Assembly (NCBI GenBank): GCA_963972525.1 | Contig: CAXAUZ010000011.1 | Span: 62,001-126,000, forward strand | From: Salinilacustrithrix sp003476595 | Lineage (GTDB): Bacteria; Actinomycetota; Acidimicrobiia; Acidimicrobiales; Salinilacustritrichaceae | Length of the DNA: 64,000 nt | Direction: 5' to 3' | Shown here: positions 8,572 through 16,826 of the stretch, in pieces | How positions within the stretch are numbered: position 1 is the first letter of the stretch | Layout: each line of letters opens with the position of its first letter | Program-made: the position numbers and the translations under genes | The notes under the pieces: model-generated | Seen by the model: only the letters and a program-made list of their open reading frames with translations | What the model was told of the DNA's origin: nothing | Databases searched by the model: none

Positions 8572-9513
8572 CTAGCGGCGGGTGCGGTGCCAGGCGACCT
8601 GGGCGGCGATGCCGTCGGCGAGGGAGGTGCGGGGCTCCCAGCCGAGCAGGCGGCGGGCCGCGTCGTTGCTGCCGCCGGTGCGCTGGACGTCGCCGGGCTG
8701 CTCCGGGTGGCGCTCGACCGGAACTGGCGAGCCGACCGCATCGCCGACCGCATCGATGACGTCGCGCATGACGGTGGAGCCGCCGGCGCAGACGTTGACG
8801 ACCGTCCCGGAGGCGATGTCGGCGCCACCGGCGAGGACGTTGGCCCGCACCACGTCGCCGACGAAGGTGAAGTCGCGGACGTGGGAGCCGTCGCCGTAGA
8901 GGGGGAAGGGCTGCTGGTCGAGGGCGGCCTCGATCAGCTTGTGGAAGGCCATGTCGGGCCGCTGCCGTGGCCCGTAGACGGTGAAGTAGCGCAGCGCGAC
9001 CGTCGACAGGCCGTGGTTGGCGGCGTAGAGGCCGCAGAGGTGCTCGGCGGCGAGCTTGGTGACGCCGTAGGGGCTGTGCGGGCGGGGCAGGTCGGTCTCG
9101 GTCACCGGGTAGTGGTCGGCGTTGCCGTACACCGACGAGCTCGATGCGTAGACGAACCGGCCGATGCCGGCCTGCAGGCTGGCCTCGAGCAGGCGCTGGG
9201 TGGCCAGCACGTTGCAGCTGTCGTAGGTGGCGAAGCCCTCGGACCAGGACAGGCGAACGCCCGGCTGGGCGGCCTGGTGGTAGACGACGTCGACGCCGTC
9301 GAGGAGCGCATCGAGGTCGGCGTCGCGCAGGTCGGCCTCGACCAGGCGGAACCCGCTCCGGTCGTGCAGCGCCGCGACGTTGGCGTCCTTCTGCGCCCGG
9401 TCGTAGTACGGCGTGAAGGCGTCGACGCCCACGACGTCGTGGCCCTCGTCCAGCAGCGCCTCGGCGAGCTGGGAGCCGATGAAGCCGGCGACGCCGGTGA
9501 CGAGGTGGGTCAC
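8572..9513 (-). CDS. NAD-dependent epimerase/dehydratase (extended SDR)
   Basis: A 313-residue extended SDR that probably acts on a nucleotide sugar, such as UDP-glucose/glucuronate 4-epimerase. It starts at GTG 9513, overlapping the stop of the upstream BtuF-like gene by 4 nt. The motifs are GVAGFIGSQLAE for NAD, VYHQAAQPGVR, an SSSVYG serine motif, the catalytic SPYGVTK tyrosine-lysine pair, and RYFTVYGPRQRPDMA near the sugar-binding end. The QPGVRLSW segment is like GalE/GAE-type UDP-glucuronate epimerases. Exact specificity is not readable from sequence. It is the only nucleotide-sugar enzyme apart from the polysaccharide region further right. Confidence 0.85.
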   Translation of the reverse strand: MTHLVTGVAGFIGSQLAEALLDEGHDVVGVDAFTPYYDRAQKDANVAALHDRSGFRLVEADLRDADLDALLDGVDVVYHQAAQPGVRLSWSEGFATYDSCNVLATQRLLEASLQAGIGRFVYASSSSVYGNADHYPVTETDLPRPHSPYGVTKLAAEHLCGLYAANHGLSTVALRYFTVYGPRQRPDMAFHKLIEAALDQQPFPLYGDGSHVRDFTFVGDVVRANVLAGGADIASGTVVNVCAGGSTVMRDVIDAVGDAVGSPVPVERHPEQPGDVQRTGGSNDAARRLLGWEPRTSLADGIAAQVAWHRTRR

Positions 9514-10397
9514 CGGATCCGCCGGATGAGCGCCGGGTCGGTGGGCCGTCCGGCGAAGGCGGCAGCGAGCACCTCGGCACCCTCGATGAGGCGAGGTCCG
9601 GGTCGAACGATCAGCTGGTCGGCGTCGATCGCCCACACGGCTGCGCCGGCGGGGACCCGGTCGAGCACGGCCGTCGCCTGGTCGCTGGCGCCGTCGAGGT
9701 CGAACCCGCACGGCGCCACCACCACGTGGTCCACGTCGATGCTGCGGATCGCATCCCACGGCAGGGCCGAGGACCGCCCGCCGGGCGTGCCGAGCGCGCT
9801 GCGCGCGCCGGCGGCCTCGACCAGGTCCGGGATCCAGTGGCCACCGGCGAACAGGGGATCGACCCACTCCACGACGACGGCGCTCGTCCGGTCCGCGCCA
9901 GCCGGGCCGGGGAGCGCGTCCACGCGGGCCCGGAGCGTCGACACCAGCTCGGCCGCCTCGGTCGCGGCGCCGATGGCATCGCCCACGTCGGTGATGCAGC
10001 CGAGGACGTCGTCGAGCGTCATCGGGTCGAGGCTGACCACCCGTGCGTCGCTGCAGCCGAGGCGATCGAGGGCCTCGGTGGCCTGTCCTGCCGGCAGCGC
10101 GCACACCCGGCACAGGTCCTGGGTCAGCACCACCTCGGGAGCGAGGGCGGCGACGGCCTCGTCGTCGATGGCGGCCAGGGGCTGGCGGGCGTCGGATGCC
10201 GCCTGGACGGCGGCGTCCACCGCGGCGGGGTCGCTGGGGTCGGCGACGGCCAGCAGGTCCCGTGTCACGACCCGGATGTCCTCAGGGGAGCCGTCCGGGA
10301 TCGTGCACTCCCAGGTGACGCCCACGAGGTCAGCGGACCGGCCGAGCGCAGCGACGATGTCGGTGGCTGCCGGCAGCAGCGAGACGATGCGAGGCAC
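9510..10397 (-). CDS. BtuF-like cobalamin/metal-chelate binding protein without signal peptide
   Basis: A 295-residue periplasmic-binding-protein-like fold of the helical-backbone type (COG0614). It begins directly with MPRIVSLLPAATDIV and contains the characteristic VVLTQDLCRVCA and DHVVVAPCGFDLD segments. No secretion signal or lipobox is present, so a cytosolic role is likely; such signal-less relatives are often annotated as cobalamin-binding proteins, but no transporter genes are adjacent. It is followed by the epimerase with a 4-nt overlap and is divergent from the SGNH hydrolase across about 54 nt. Function beyond ligand binding is inferred. Confidence 0.8.
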   Translation of the reverse strand: MPRIVSLLPAATDIVAALGRSADLVGVTWECTIPDGSPEDIRVVTRDLLAVADPSDPAAVDAAVQAASDARQPLAAIDDEAVAALAPEVVLTQDLCRVCALPAGQATEALDRLGCSDARVVSLDPMTLDDVLGCITDVGDAIGAATEAAELVSTLRARVDALPGPAGADRTSAVVVEWVDPLFAGGHWIPDLVEAAGARSALGTPGGRSSALPWDAIRSIDVDHVVVAPCGFDLDGASDQATAVLDRVPAGAAVWAIDADQLIVRPGPRLIEGAEVLAAAFAGRPTDPALIRRIR

Positions 10398-10451
10398 GGA
10401 GCGACGCTAGATGGTCCGACCGGCACCGGCCCTCTCGTAGCCTCGGTCTCC

Positions 10452-11219
10452 GTGACCCGCCGCCGCATCCTCGCCCTGGCGGCGCTCGTCGTCATCGGTC
10501 CCCTCGTCGTGCTCGGCGTCGAGGTGCAGCTCGCTCGCAGCAGCGGCGGCCGGCTCGACGACGAGGTGGGGGAGCGACCCCGCCAGCGGGAGGTCCGTCC
10601 GGGCGACGCGCCGCTGCACGTGGTGTGGCTCGGCGACTCGACCAGCACCGGGGTCGGGGCCGAGGCGTTCACCGAGTCCATGGCCTGGCGGGTGGCCGAG
10701 GGCCTCACCGACGGGCCGGTGCTGCTCACGGTGCTCGGGCGATCCGGCGACCAGGTCCACGAGGTGCTCGACGAGCAGCTGCCCGAGCTGCCCGACGTGC
10801 TCCTGCCCGGAGCGGACCACGTGGTGCTCGTGAGCATCGGCGCCAACGACGTGACGGCGCTGACCCGCCGACCGACCTTCGAGGCGCGCTACCTCGACCT
10901 CGTCGACGGGATCGAGGCGGTGCTGGCCGACGAGGGCGTGGACGGCCGGCTCGTGCTCGTCGGCATCCCCGACATCGGCACCGCACCCCGGCTGCTCCCG
11001 CCGCTGCGCCAGGTCGCCGGGTTCCGGGGCGGCCAGCTCGATGACGAGATCGCCACCGTCGCCCGCCGTCGGGGCGTGCACCACGTGGACCTGGCCGACC
11101 GCACCAGCCGCACCTTCTCCCGCGACCCCGACCGCTACTTCTCCGCCGACGAGTACCACCCGAGCAGCGACGGGCACGAGGTCTGGGCCGACGCGGTCCT
11201 GGCTAGCCTCGAACCGTGA
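10452..11219 (+). CDS. Exported SGNH/GDSL hydrolase
   Basis: A 255-residue esterase/lipase-fold protein. Start GTG 10452. An N-terminal hydrophobic anchor (about residues 6-25) indicates export or membrane attachment. SGNH blocks are visible: GDSTSTGVG with the nucleophilic Ser, SIGANDVT with the Asn, and the C-terminal DEYHPSSDGH supplying Asp and His. The stop overlaps the lipB-lipA start by 4 nt (GTGA), so the two are co-translated even though a link to lipoate metabolism is not obvious. Substrate unknown; acyl or acetyl esters of envelope material are possible. Confidence 0.88.
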   Translation: MTRRRILALAALVVIGPLVVLGVEVQLARSSGGRLDDEVGERPRQREVRPGDAPLHVVWLGDSTSTGVGAEAFTESMAWRVAEGLTDGPVLLTVLGRSGDQVHEVLDEQLPELPDVLLPGADHVVLVSIGANDVTALTRRPTFEARYLDLVDGIEAVLADEGVDGRLVLVGIPDIGTAPRLLPPLRQVAGFRGGQLDDEIATVARRRGVHHVDLADRTSRTFSRDPDRYFSADEYHPSSDGHEVWADAVLASLEP

Positions 11220-12901
11220 CCCTCCGGATCCGCTGGCTCGGCACCGTCCGCTACACCGACGCCCACGCGCTCCAGCAGGCACTGCACCACGAGAGCCCCG
11301 ACGACCACCTGCTGCTGCTCGAGCACCCGCACGTGTACACCCTCGGCATCCGGGCCGACATGGAGCACGTGCTCGTGCCACCGGCGTCGGTCGGGGCCGA
11401 GCTGGTGCGGGCCGATCGCGGCGGCGACGTCACCTACCACGGCCCCGGTCAGCTGGTCGGCTACCCCATCCTCACCGTGCCGGGGAAGCGGGGCGGTGGC
11501 ATGGCCGACACCGTCGCCTACGTGCGCTCCGTCGAGCAGCTGGTGATCGACGCGCTCGTCGAGCTCGGCCTGCCCGACGTCGGCCGCCTCCACGACCACC
11601 CGGGCGTCTGGGTCGAGCCCGAGAGCGATGCGCCCCGCAAGATCGCCGCCATCGGCGTGAAGCTCACCCGCGGGCGGTCGATGCACGGGTTCGCCCTCAA
11701 CGTCGACCCCGACATGGCCATGTTCGGCCACATCGTCCCCTGCGGCATCCCCGACAAGGCCGTCACCTCGCTCGCCGCGGAGGGGGTCGACGTCACGATG
11801 CAGCAGGTCGTCGACGTGGTCGCCCGCCTGGCCGCCGAACGGTGGGGCGGGTCCGGGTGGGAGCGGGCCGACGTCGTGTGGCGCGAGCACCACGCCGACC
11901 TGGCGCCGTTCAGCCGGGGTGAGGGCCCGGGCGAGATCGTGAAGGTGCAGGCACCCCGCCAGCCCTCCGCCCGCCTCACCGGTCGCCTGGCCGAGGCCGG
12001 CGTCACCGAGGGGCTGTCGATCTCGTCGCGCAAGCCGGACCACGTGAAGGCCAAGGTCCGCATCACCGACGACTACGTGCGGCTGAAGAAGACGATGCGC
12101 GACCTCGACCTGGTCACGGTGTGCGAGGAGGCCGGCTGCCCGAACATCTTCGAGTGCTGGTCCGACGGCACCGCCACGTTCATGGTGGCGGGCGAGCGCT
12201 GCACCCGGAAGTGCGGGTTCTGCCTGGTCGACACCCGCAAGCCCCAGCCGCTCGACGCCGGCGAGCCGGACCGCGTGGCCGAGGCCGTGGAGCAGATGGG
12301 CCTGTCCTTCGCCGTGCTCACCATGGTCGCCCGCGACGACCTCGCTGACGGCGCCGCCGGGCACGTCGCCGACACGATCCGCGCCATCCGGGCGCGGACC
12401 CCGGACGTCGGCGTCGAAGCCCTGATCTCGGACTGCAAGGGGGACGCCGAGTCGCTGCAGCTGGTCTTCGATGCCCGCCCCGACGTGCTCAACCACAACA
12501 TCGAGTCCGTCGCCCGCCTGCAGCGCGCCGTGCGCCCGAGCGCCGGCTACGCCCGCTCGCTGTCCGTGCTGGCCCGGGCCAAGGCGGCGGGCCTGACCAC
12601 CAAGTCCTCGATCATCGTGGGCATGGGCGAGACCGACGACGAGGTGTCCCAGACGCTGGCCGACCTGCGCGGTGTCGGCGTCGACATCGTCACCATCGGC
12701 CAGTACCTGCGCCCCACGACGAACCACCTGCCCGTGGCCCGCTGGGTGCCGCCGGAGACGTTCGAGGCGTGGGCCACCGAGGGTGAGGCCATGGGCATCG
12801 GCCACGTCGAGGCCTCCCCGCTCACCCGGTCGAGCTACCACGCCCGCCAGGCCGCCGACCACGCCACCGCCGGCGCAGGCGTTCGGACCGACGTCGTCTG
12901 A
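11216..12901 (+). CDS. lipB-lipA: LipB-LipA fusion: octanoyltransferase joined to lipoyl synthase
   Basis: One uninterrupted 561-residue frame carries both steps of lipoate assembly. Residues 1-235 are LipB: RGGDVTYHGPGQLVGYP, catalytic Lys149 in AAIGVKLTRGRSMHG and Cys176 in HIVPCGIPD. After a short linker, residues 260-561 are LipA: auxiliary-cluster cysteines C303, C308 and C314 (CEEAGCPNIFEC), radical-SAM cysteines C329, C333 and C336 (CTRKCGFC), and the C-terminal RSSYH motif whose Ser ligates the auxiliary cluster. All key residues are present, so both activities should be functional. In relatives the two are usually adjacent separate genes. The E2 and E3 substrates are encoded nearby. 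Confidence 0.93.
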   Translation: MTLRIRWLGTVRYTDAHALQQALHHESPDDHLLLLEHPHVYTLGIRADMEHVLVPPASVGAELVRADRGGDVTYHGPGQLVGYPILTVPGKRGGGMADTVAYVRSVEQLVIDALVELGLPDVGRLHDHPGVWVEPESDAPRKIAAIGVKLTRGRSMHGFALNVDPDMAMFGHIVPCGIPDKAVTSLAAEGVDVTMQQVVDVVARLAAERWGGSGWERADVVWREHHADLAPFSRGEGPGEIVKVQAPRQPSARLTGRLAEAGVTEGLSISSRKPDHVKAKVRITDDYVRLKKTMRDLDLVTVCEEAGCPNIFECWSDGTATFMVAGERCTRKCGFCLVDTRKPQPLDAGEPDRVAEAVEQMGLSFAVLTMVARDDLADGAAGHVADTIRAIRARTPDVGVEALISDCKGDAESLQLVFDARPDVLNHNIESVARLQRAVRPSAGYARSLSVLARAKAAGLTTKSSIIVGMGETDDEVSQTLADLRGVGVDIVTIGQYLRPTTNHLPVARWVPPETFEAWATEGEAMGIGHVEASPLTRSSYHARQAADHATAGAGVRTDVV

Positions 12902-12932
12902 AGCTGTCACCGCCCATCGACATGCTGGCGGA

Positions 12933-13298
12933 ATGCAGCTGTCCGGCCTCGACCTCCGCTACGCCCTGACCACCGCCCTCCTGCGCGCCGGCGTCCCGCT
13001 GACGGTTCCCGAGCTGGTACGTGCCCTCGACCGCGATGGCTTCACCATCTGGGGTCGCCCGAGCAAGGCGGTGTCCGACGCCCTGCGTTGGGAGATCGGA
13101 CGCGGCCGCGTCGTTCGGGTCCGCCGGGGCGTGTACCGCGCCGGGACCATGCCGAAGCAGACCCGGAGTCGCATCATCCGGCGAGTCGCGGACCTCCGAG
13201 AGCGCGCACGCACACCTGAGGTCCCACGTCGGAGCGACAACGGAACCGGCGCGCGCTGCTCGCCAGTGGCTGGAGCCGGCCGACGGGCACGGCGGTAG
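12933..13298 (+). CDS. Small winged-helix-like protein with repeat-derived tail
   Basis: A 121-residue basic protein from ATG 12933. Residues 1-95 look like a compact winged helix: LDLRYALTTALLRAG, LTVPELVRALDRDG, then WGRPSKAVSDALRWEIGRGRVVRVRRGVYRAG, i.e. helix-turn-helix followed by an Arg-rich wing. I believe similar small proteins recur in Acidimicrobiia, but I cannot name a family. The last 25-30 residues are encoded by a repeated element starting at 13221, so the ancestral stop was probably lost when that element inserted. Possible roles are DNA binding or a toxin-antitoxin-type regulator. Confidence 0.6.
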   Translation: MQLSGLDLRYALTTALLRAGVPLTVPELVRALDRDGFTIWGRPSKAVSDALRWEIGRGRVVRVRRGVYRAGTMPKQTRSRIIRRVADLRERARTPEVPRRSDNGTGARCSPVAGAGRRARR

Positions 13299-13503
13299 TA
13301 CCGGATCGGGCCGAGGAAGTCGATGGCGATGACCGCCGCCCACGGGTTCGCCTTCCGCTCGGCCTTCGCCCAGCCGGGCTGTCCAAGGTCCCGCGTCGGA
13401 GCGACGACGGCCTGCCGCCGAGTTCGGGAACCGGAACCGTGCTGGCTGCATGGGCTACGTCGCCGAACGTCATCGCTGCCGGGTTGTCGCTCCGACGTGG
13501 GAC
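13221..13503. repeat. Inverted-repeat element with three 21-nt arms
   Basis: A 21-nt arm at 13221-13241 (GTCCCACGTCGGAGCGACAA plus C) recurs in direct orientation with 2 mismatches at 13389-13409, and as a perfect inverted copy at 13483-13503. The intervening DNA has no convincing gene; the reverse strand is open over part of it, but I cannot match that to a family. The arm contains AGCGACAACGGAAC when extended to 13246, one mismatch from the core of the dispersed repeat at 23431. It may be a non-autonomous mobile element, or the ends of one. This covers the 250-nt gene-free stretch 13299-13548. Confidence 0.6.
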
Positions 13504-13548
13504 TACGAACTCGTCGCGGTCGAGCGGGATGCGGAACCTGGCGCCTCG

Positions 13549-14013
13549 TCAGTCCGCGGTGAGGGTGATGCCGGCCAGGACCTGGTTGATGGCGTCGATG
13601 CGCGACGCCCGGGAGAGGTGGCTGCCGACGACGACGTAGAGCACGAACGCCCGGCCCTGGTCGTGGAAGAAGACCTGGGCGCCGGACTGGCCCTTGAGGG
13701 GTCGCTGCATGGCCTGGGGCGAGAAGTCCCCGGCGGCGAGGCGGGGGATGCCCGCATGGCCGTGGAGCCGGGAGCCGACGGCCTCGCCGGCCTCCTCGAG
13801 CAGGCACAGGAGGACGTCGCCGTCGATCATCTGCTCGACTGCGCCGCTGCCGAAGTCGCCCCGGACGGGGGGCATGGGGAAGTTGGCGATGTGGGTGCGA
13901 GGGGTGAGGACCTCGCCGCTCGGCGCGCCGGTGCCCTCGCCGGCGCCGCCGTCGATCTCGGCCTCCCAGCCGGGGGGCAGGTCGAGCTCGATGCCTCGGG
14001 ATCGGACCTTCAT
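13549..14013 (-). CDS. Conserved hypothetical protein, last gene of the Mau-like operon
   Basis: A 154-residue soluble protein beginning MKVRSRGIELDLPPGW. It has no signal peptide or membrane segment. The central part (ANFPMPPVRGDFGSGAVEQM and GDVLLCLLEEAG) and the C-terminal QVFFHDQGRAFVLYVVVGSH look like a small alpha/beta domain. I do not recognise the family. It starts 13 nt after the stop of the membrane-protein gene upstream, so it probably belongs to the same transcript as the redox genes. Function unknown. Confidence 0.7.
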   Translation of the reverse strand: MKVRSRGIELDLPPGWEAEIDGGAGEGTGAPSGEVLTPRTHIANFPMPPVRGDFGSGAVEQMIDGDVLLCLLEEAGEAVGSRLHGHAGIPRLAAGDFSPQAMQRPLKGQSGAQVFFHDQGRAFVLYVVVGSHLSRASRIDAINQVLAGITLTAD

Positions 14014-14026
14014 GGCAGCTCCAGGA

Positions 14027-14614
14027 TCAGATGAGCAGGGCGGCGCCGGCGAACAGCGCCGACGCCGCGAGGACGGACGTGGACGTGGTGCGCACCGCCG
14101 GCGACCAGCGGTGCAGGCGCTGGTGGAACTCGACGAGGCGCTGGGGCGAGGCGATGGACCGGGCGGGCAGCAGGGTGAGCCCCCGGGTGATGCCGAAGGC
14201 GACCATGATGCCGAGCGCAGCCAACGGGTGGCCGGCCAGCACCGCGGCGGCGAGGGCGACGTAGACCGCAGCGGTCGTGATGTAGGTCAGCACGCCGGCG
14301 CCGAGCTGGAAGCCGAAGCCGGCGCCGTAGACCCAGCCCCGGTACTCGTTCAGCCAGTTCTCGTCGACCTGGCGCGGCACCGACGGCAGGGACCGGCCGG
14401 TGCGCTCGAAGGCGGCCGCGGCCACGGCGACCAGGGCGATCGTCGCGGTGGCGGCGGTGGTGGAGACGAGCGCGTCGACGGGGATGCTCACGAGCGCGGC
14501 GATCGTGCCCGTGGACGCGCCGCCGAGCAGCGAGCCCACGAGGAACGCACCGGCGGTGACGCCGAATCGGTTGCCCTTGCCCCGCTCGCCGAGCGGGTGG
14601 ATGCTCGAGAGCAT
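14027..14614 (-). CDS. Polytopic membrane protein of the Mau-like operon
   Basis: A 195-residue integral membrane protein with about four or five hydrophobic segments (approximately 18-40, 45-65, 100-130 and 175-195). Aromatic residues cluster in the loop NEYRGWVYGAGFGFQLG, and a second loop reads SPQRLVEFHQRLHRW. No Cys residues or redox motif are visible, so it is not an obvious CcdA or MauF electron carrier, although its place in the operon would fit a membrane partner of the exported Cys-rich protein. Ten nt separate it from the upstream 24-codon ORF. No family name is assigned. Confidence 0.75.
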   Translation of the reverse strand: MLSSIHPLGERGKGNRFGVTAGAFLVGSLLGGASTGTIAALVSIPVDALVSTTAATATIALVAVAAAAFERTGRSLPSVPRQVDENWLNEYRGWVYGAGFGFQLGAGVLTYITTAAVYVALAAAVLAGHPLAALGIMVAFGITRGLTLLPARSIASPQRLVEFHQRLHRWSPAVRTTSTSVLAASALFAGAALLI

Positions 14615-14623
14615 CGACTCGCC

Positions 14624-14698
14624 TCACGGCGACCAGGTCGAGCGGATCGCGCCGAGGACGGCCGCGGTCAGGCCGACCACGACGACGACCACGTTCAC
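14624..14698 (-). CDS. Predicted 24-residue membrane peptide
   Basis: A GTG at 14698-14696 overlaps the TGA of the MauD-like gene by 4 nt (GTGA), the same coupling used by the other genes in this operon. The 24-residue product is one hydrophobic helix (VNVVVVVVGLTAAVLGAI) with a short polar tail RSTWSP. The stop lies 10 nt before the next membrane-protein start. Coupling and composition argue that it is translated, but the length makes chance possible. It might stabilise the membrane complex of the operon. Confidence 0.45.
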   Translation of the reverse strand: MNVVVVVVGLTAAVLGAIRSTWSP

Positions 14699-15558
14699 GG
14701 CCGGGGCTGCTCCTGGTCACCGGGCTCGGCGTCCTCGTCCGGTACGACGGGCTCGTGGAACAGGCGGGGATCGCCGGGGCTGAGGCCGGCGCGGGCCAGG
14801 TCGCGGTCCACCCGCTCGGTGCGGGCCTTGCCGAGGAGGAGATCCCGGCGGCGGACCTGTCCGGCTCCGTAGCCGGCGTCGGCCAGGGCACGGTCGAGCA
14901 GGGTGCGCACCCGGTCCCACGACGATGCCGCACCCTCGCCGACGACGACACCGCGACGGCCGTCGACCAGCGCGAAGTACGGGGCGACGGGCACGCCGTA
15001 GTCGTCCCAGGCGTCGGTGGACTGGATCGTGAGCACGTGCGGGGCGGCCATGGCGGCGACGTCGGCCGGGCTCTCGGTCTCGGGTCCCTGGGTGACGACG
15101 ACGAGGCGGGTGTCGGCGGGCAGCTCCACGCCCTCGGCGAAGGCCCCCCAGAAGTCGGCGCAGGTGGCGCAGCCGGTGGTGAGGAAGGCGAGCAGCGTGG
15201 CCTGGTCGCTCGGCGCGATCGAGACGGTCCGGGTGCCGCCGTTGGGCGTGATGCCGGCGATGTCGACGGCACGACGGCCGGTGGACCCGGCCGGCTCGGG
15301 CACGCCGTCGGTGGTGCGGATGGTCGGGGCGATGTCGGAGGTGAAGGTGGGCGTGCCCGACGGGCTGCGCTCGGCCCGACCGGCGCGGCCGCCGCCCCGG
15401 CCGCCGCTGTGGTCGTGGTCGTGCTCCCGGTCCGGGTCGAGGCTGATGCCGGCATCGTGCAGGGCGCGCAGGATCTCGGCGTGGCTGCGAAGCAGGCCGA
15501 TGACCAGCAGCGCCAGCACCCCGACCAGGATGGCGAGGAGCAGGACGACGGCGCTCAC
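14695..15558 (-). CDS. MauD-like membrane-anchored thiol-disulfide protein
   Basis: A 287-residue protein starting at GTG 15558. TM segment at residues 2-22, a His/Gly-rich linker containing EHDHDHSGG, then a thioredoxin-fold domain with the redox pair C130-A-T-C133 in FLTTGCATCADFWG. MauD of the methylamine dehydrogenase cluster has the same layout (TM anchor plus CxxC domain) and is needed to mature the disulfide-rich light chain. Here it lies directly downstream of a light-chain-like gene with a 4-nt overlap, so delivery of oxidising or isomerising equivalents to that protein is the natural inference. The C-terminal acidic tail is unusual. Confidence 0.8.
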   Translation of the reverse strand: MSAVVLLLAILVGVLALLVIGLLRSHAEILRALHDAGISLDPDREHDHDHSGGRGGGRAGRAERSPSGTPTFTSDIAPTIRTTDGVPEPAGSTGRRAVDIAGITPNGGTRTVSIAPSDQATLLAFLTTGCATCADFWGAFAEGVELPADTRLVVVTQGPETESPADVAAMAAPHVLTIQSTDAWDDYGVPVAPYFALVDGRRGVVVGEGAASSWDRVRTLLDRALADAGYGAGQVRRRDLLLGKARTERVDRDLARAGLSPGDPRLFHEPVVPDEDAEPGDQEQPRP

Positions 15559-16826
15559 GCCGACGCCTTCGGCTCGCCGTCCGGGTACCGGGCCACGGCC
15601 CGGCGCAGGTACTCGTCGCTGGCTGCGAGGTAGAGGGCCAGCTCGATGTCGCGGCCGTTGTCGATGTAGTCGACCCAGTAGTCCTGGCCGCTGGGGTCGG
15701 GCTCGCGGGCGAGGAACCGGTCGTAGAGCTGGGCGACCCGGCGCTCGCGGGACTCGACCGACCCGAACACGTCGGCGGCGACGGACTCGCGCGACGCGCC
15801 GCCCTCGAGGGCCTGGACGTGCCGGGACCGTTCGGCCTCGGTCGGGGTGCGCCCCAGGATCTTCTCGTACATGCGCTCGACGTAGGTCGTGCGGTTCGAG
15901 CGGGACGCGGCGAAGAACTCGTCGCTGGCGTAGAAGACCACGGCCAGCTCGGCCGGCGTCGTGCCCGACCGGAGCTTCTCGGACCAGAAGGCGCGACCGT
16001 CGGCGTCGGGGGCCCGGTCGAAGGCCGACCGGTACAGGCCCTCCACGACCGTGGTCGTGTACTCGTCGGAGAAGGCGAACGACCAGGCCACCACGTCGCG
16101 GCCGTGGCCCTTGGCCAGCTCCTCGGCGAAGCCCTCGACACCCGCCTCCTCGCCCTCGCGGCCGAGGAAGTCGGGGTAGAGCGCCCGCACGAAGGCGAGC
16201 TCGGCCGCGGTGGGCTCGCGCACCGGCTCGAGGCAGGCCCGGTGGTGCCAGCGGGTGTTGTTGTCGGTGCGGGCCACCGTGGTGCACGTGGGCTCCAGCT
16301 CCCACGGCTTGGTGCACGTGACCACGCGGCACATGATCGGGCCGACGCAGGCGACCTGGTTGTTGCAGTTGCCGTAGCGGAAGACGGTGCAGCCGTCCTT
16401 GCGGTTCCCGCAGCTGCGGCACTGGCACGTGGTGTCCGAGCCCCGGCAGACGCCGGCCGAGCCGCACCGGCAGGCGGGCGACTCCTTGTTGCAGTCCATG
16501 TAGTAGCGGGCCGAACCGTTGCAGTAGCTGGAGTTGTCGACCTTCCACCAGCCGGCGAGCAGGGTGTTCGGCGGGCAGGCGTTCTCACCGGTGATGGCGC
16601 AGCAGAACTCGGTGTAGCCGTCGCAGCACAGCGACGAGCAGTCGCAGCTGCGCCCGAGGCAGGAGCACACCGCGGCGTACGCGGTGCCGGGGCGCATCAC
16701 GTAGGTGGGCCCGGCCACGGTGAGGGCGCTGCCCACCACTGCGGTCTTGGAGATGAAGCCGCGCCGGCTCGTGCGGCGATCGACGAACGCGGCGGCCCGC
16801 TCGGTGAGGGTGGTGGTGAGGCTCAC
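15555..16826 (-). CDS. Tat-exported Cys-rich protein: methylamine dehydrogenase light-chain-like, fused to DUF4214
   Basis: A 423-residue protein from GTG 16826. A twin-arginine signal (SRRGFISK) precedes about 140 residues with some 26 cysteines. CPPNTLLAGWW and the following YYMDC align by eye with CPPGTKLATASW and the later Cys pair of the methylamine dehydrogenase light chain. The Trp of the second TTQ position (IIWC) appears replaced by Met (PIMC), so a TTQ cofactor is unlikely. From about residue 200, two or more DUF4214 modules follow (FYRSAF-type LYRSAFDRAPDADGRAFW, ILGRTP, FLAREPDPSGQDYW). No heavy-chain gene is present. The gene overlaps both neighbours by 4 nt. Confidence 0.8.
   Translation of the reverse strand: MSLTTTLTERAAAFVDRRTSRRGFISKTAVVGSALTVAGPTYVMRPGTAYAAVCSCLGRSCDCSSLCCDGYTEFCCAITGENACPPNTLLAGWWKVDNSSYCNGSARYYMDCNKESPACRCGSAGVCRGSDTTCQCRSCGNRKDGCTVFRYGNCNNQVACVGPIMCRVVTCTKPWELEPTCTTVARTDNNTRWHHRACLEPVREPTAAELAFVRALYPDFLGREGEEAGVEGFAEELAKGHGRDVVAWSFAFSDEYTTTVVEGLYRSAFDRAPDADGRAFWSEKLRSGTTPAELAVVFYASDEFFAASRSNRTTYVERMYEKILGRTPTEAERSRHVQALEGGASRESVAADVFGSVESRERRVAQLYDRFLAREPDPSGQDYWVDYIDNGRDIELALYLAASDEYLRRAVARYPDGEPKASA

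Noticed and set aside
13299..13548. Reverse-strand open frame in the gene-free gap
   Set aside because: Some stretches look protein-like, but there is no plausible start, and the region is made of repeat arms; left as a repeat element.
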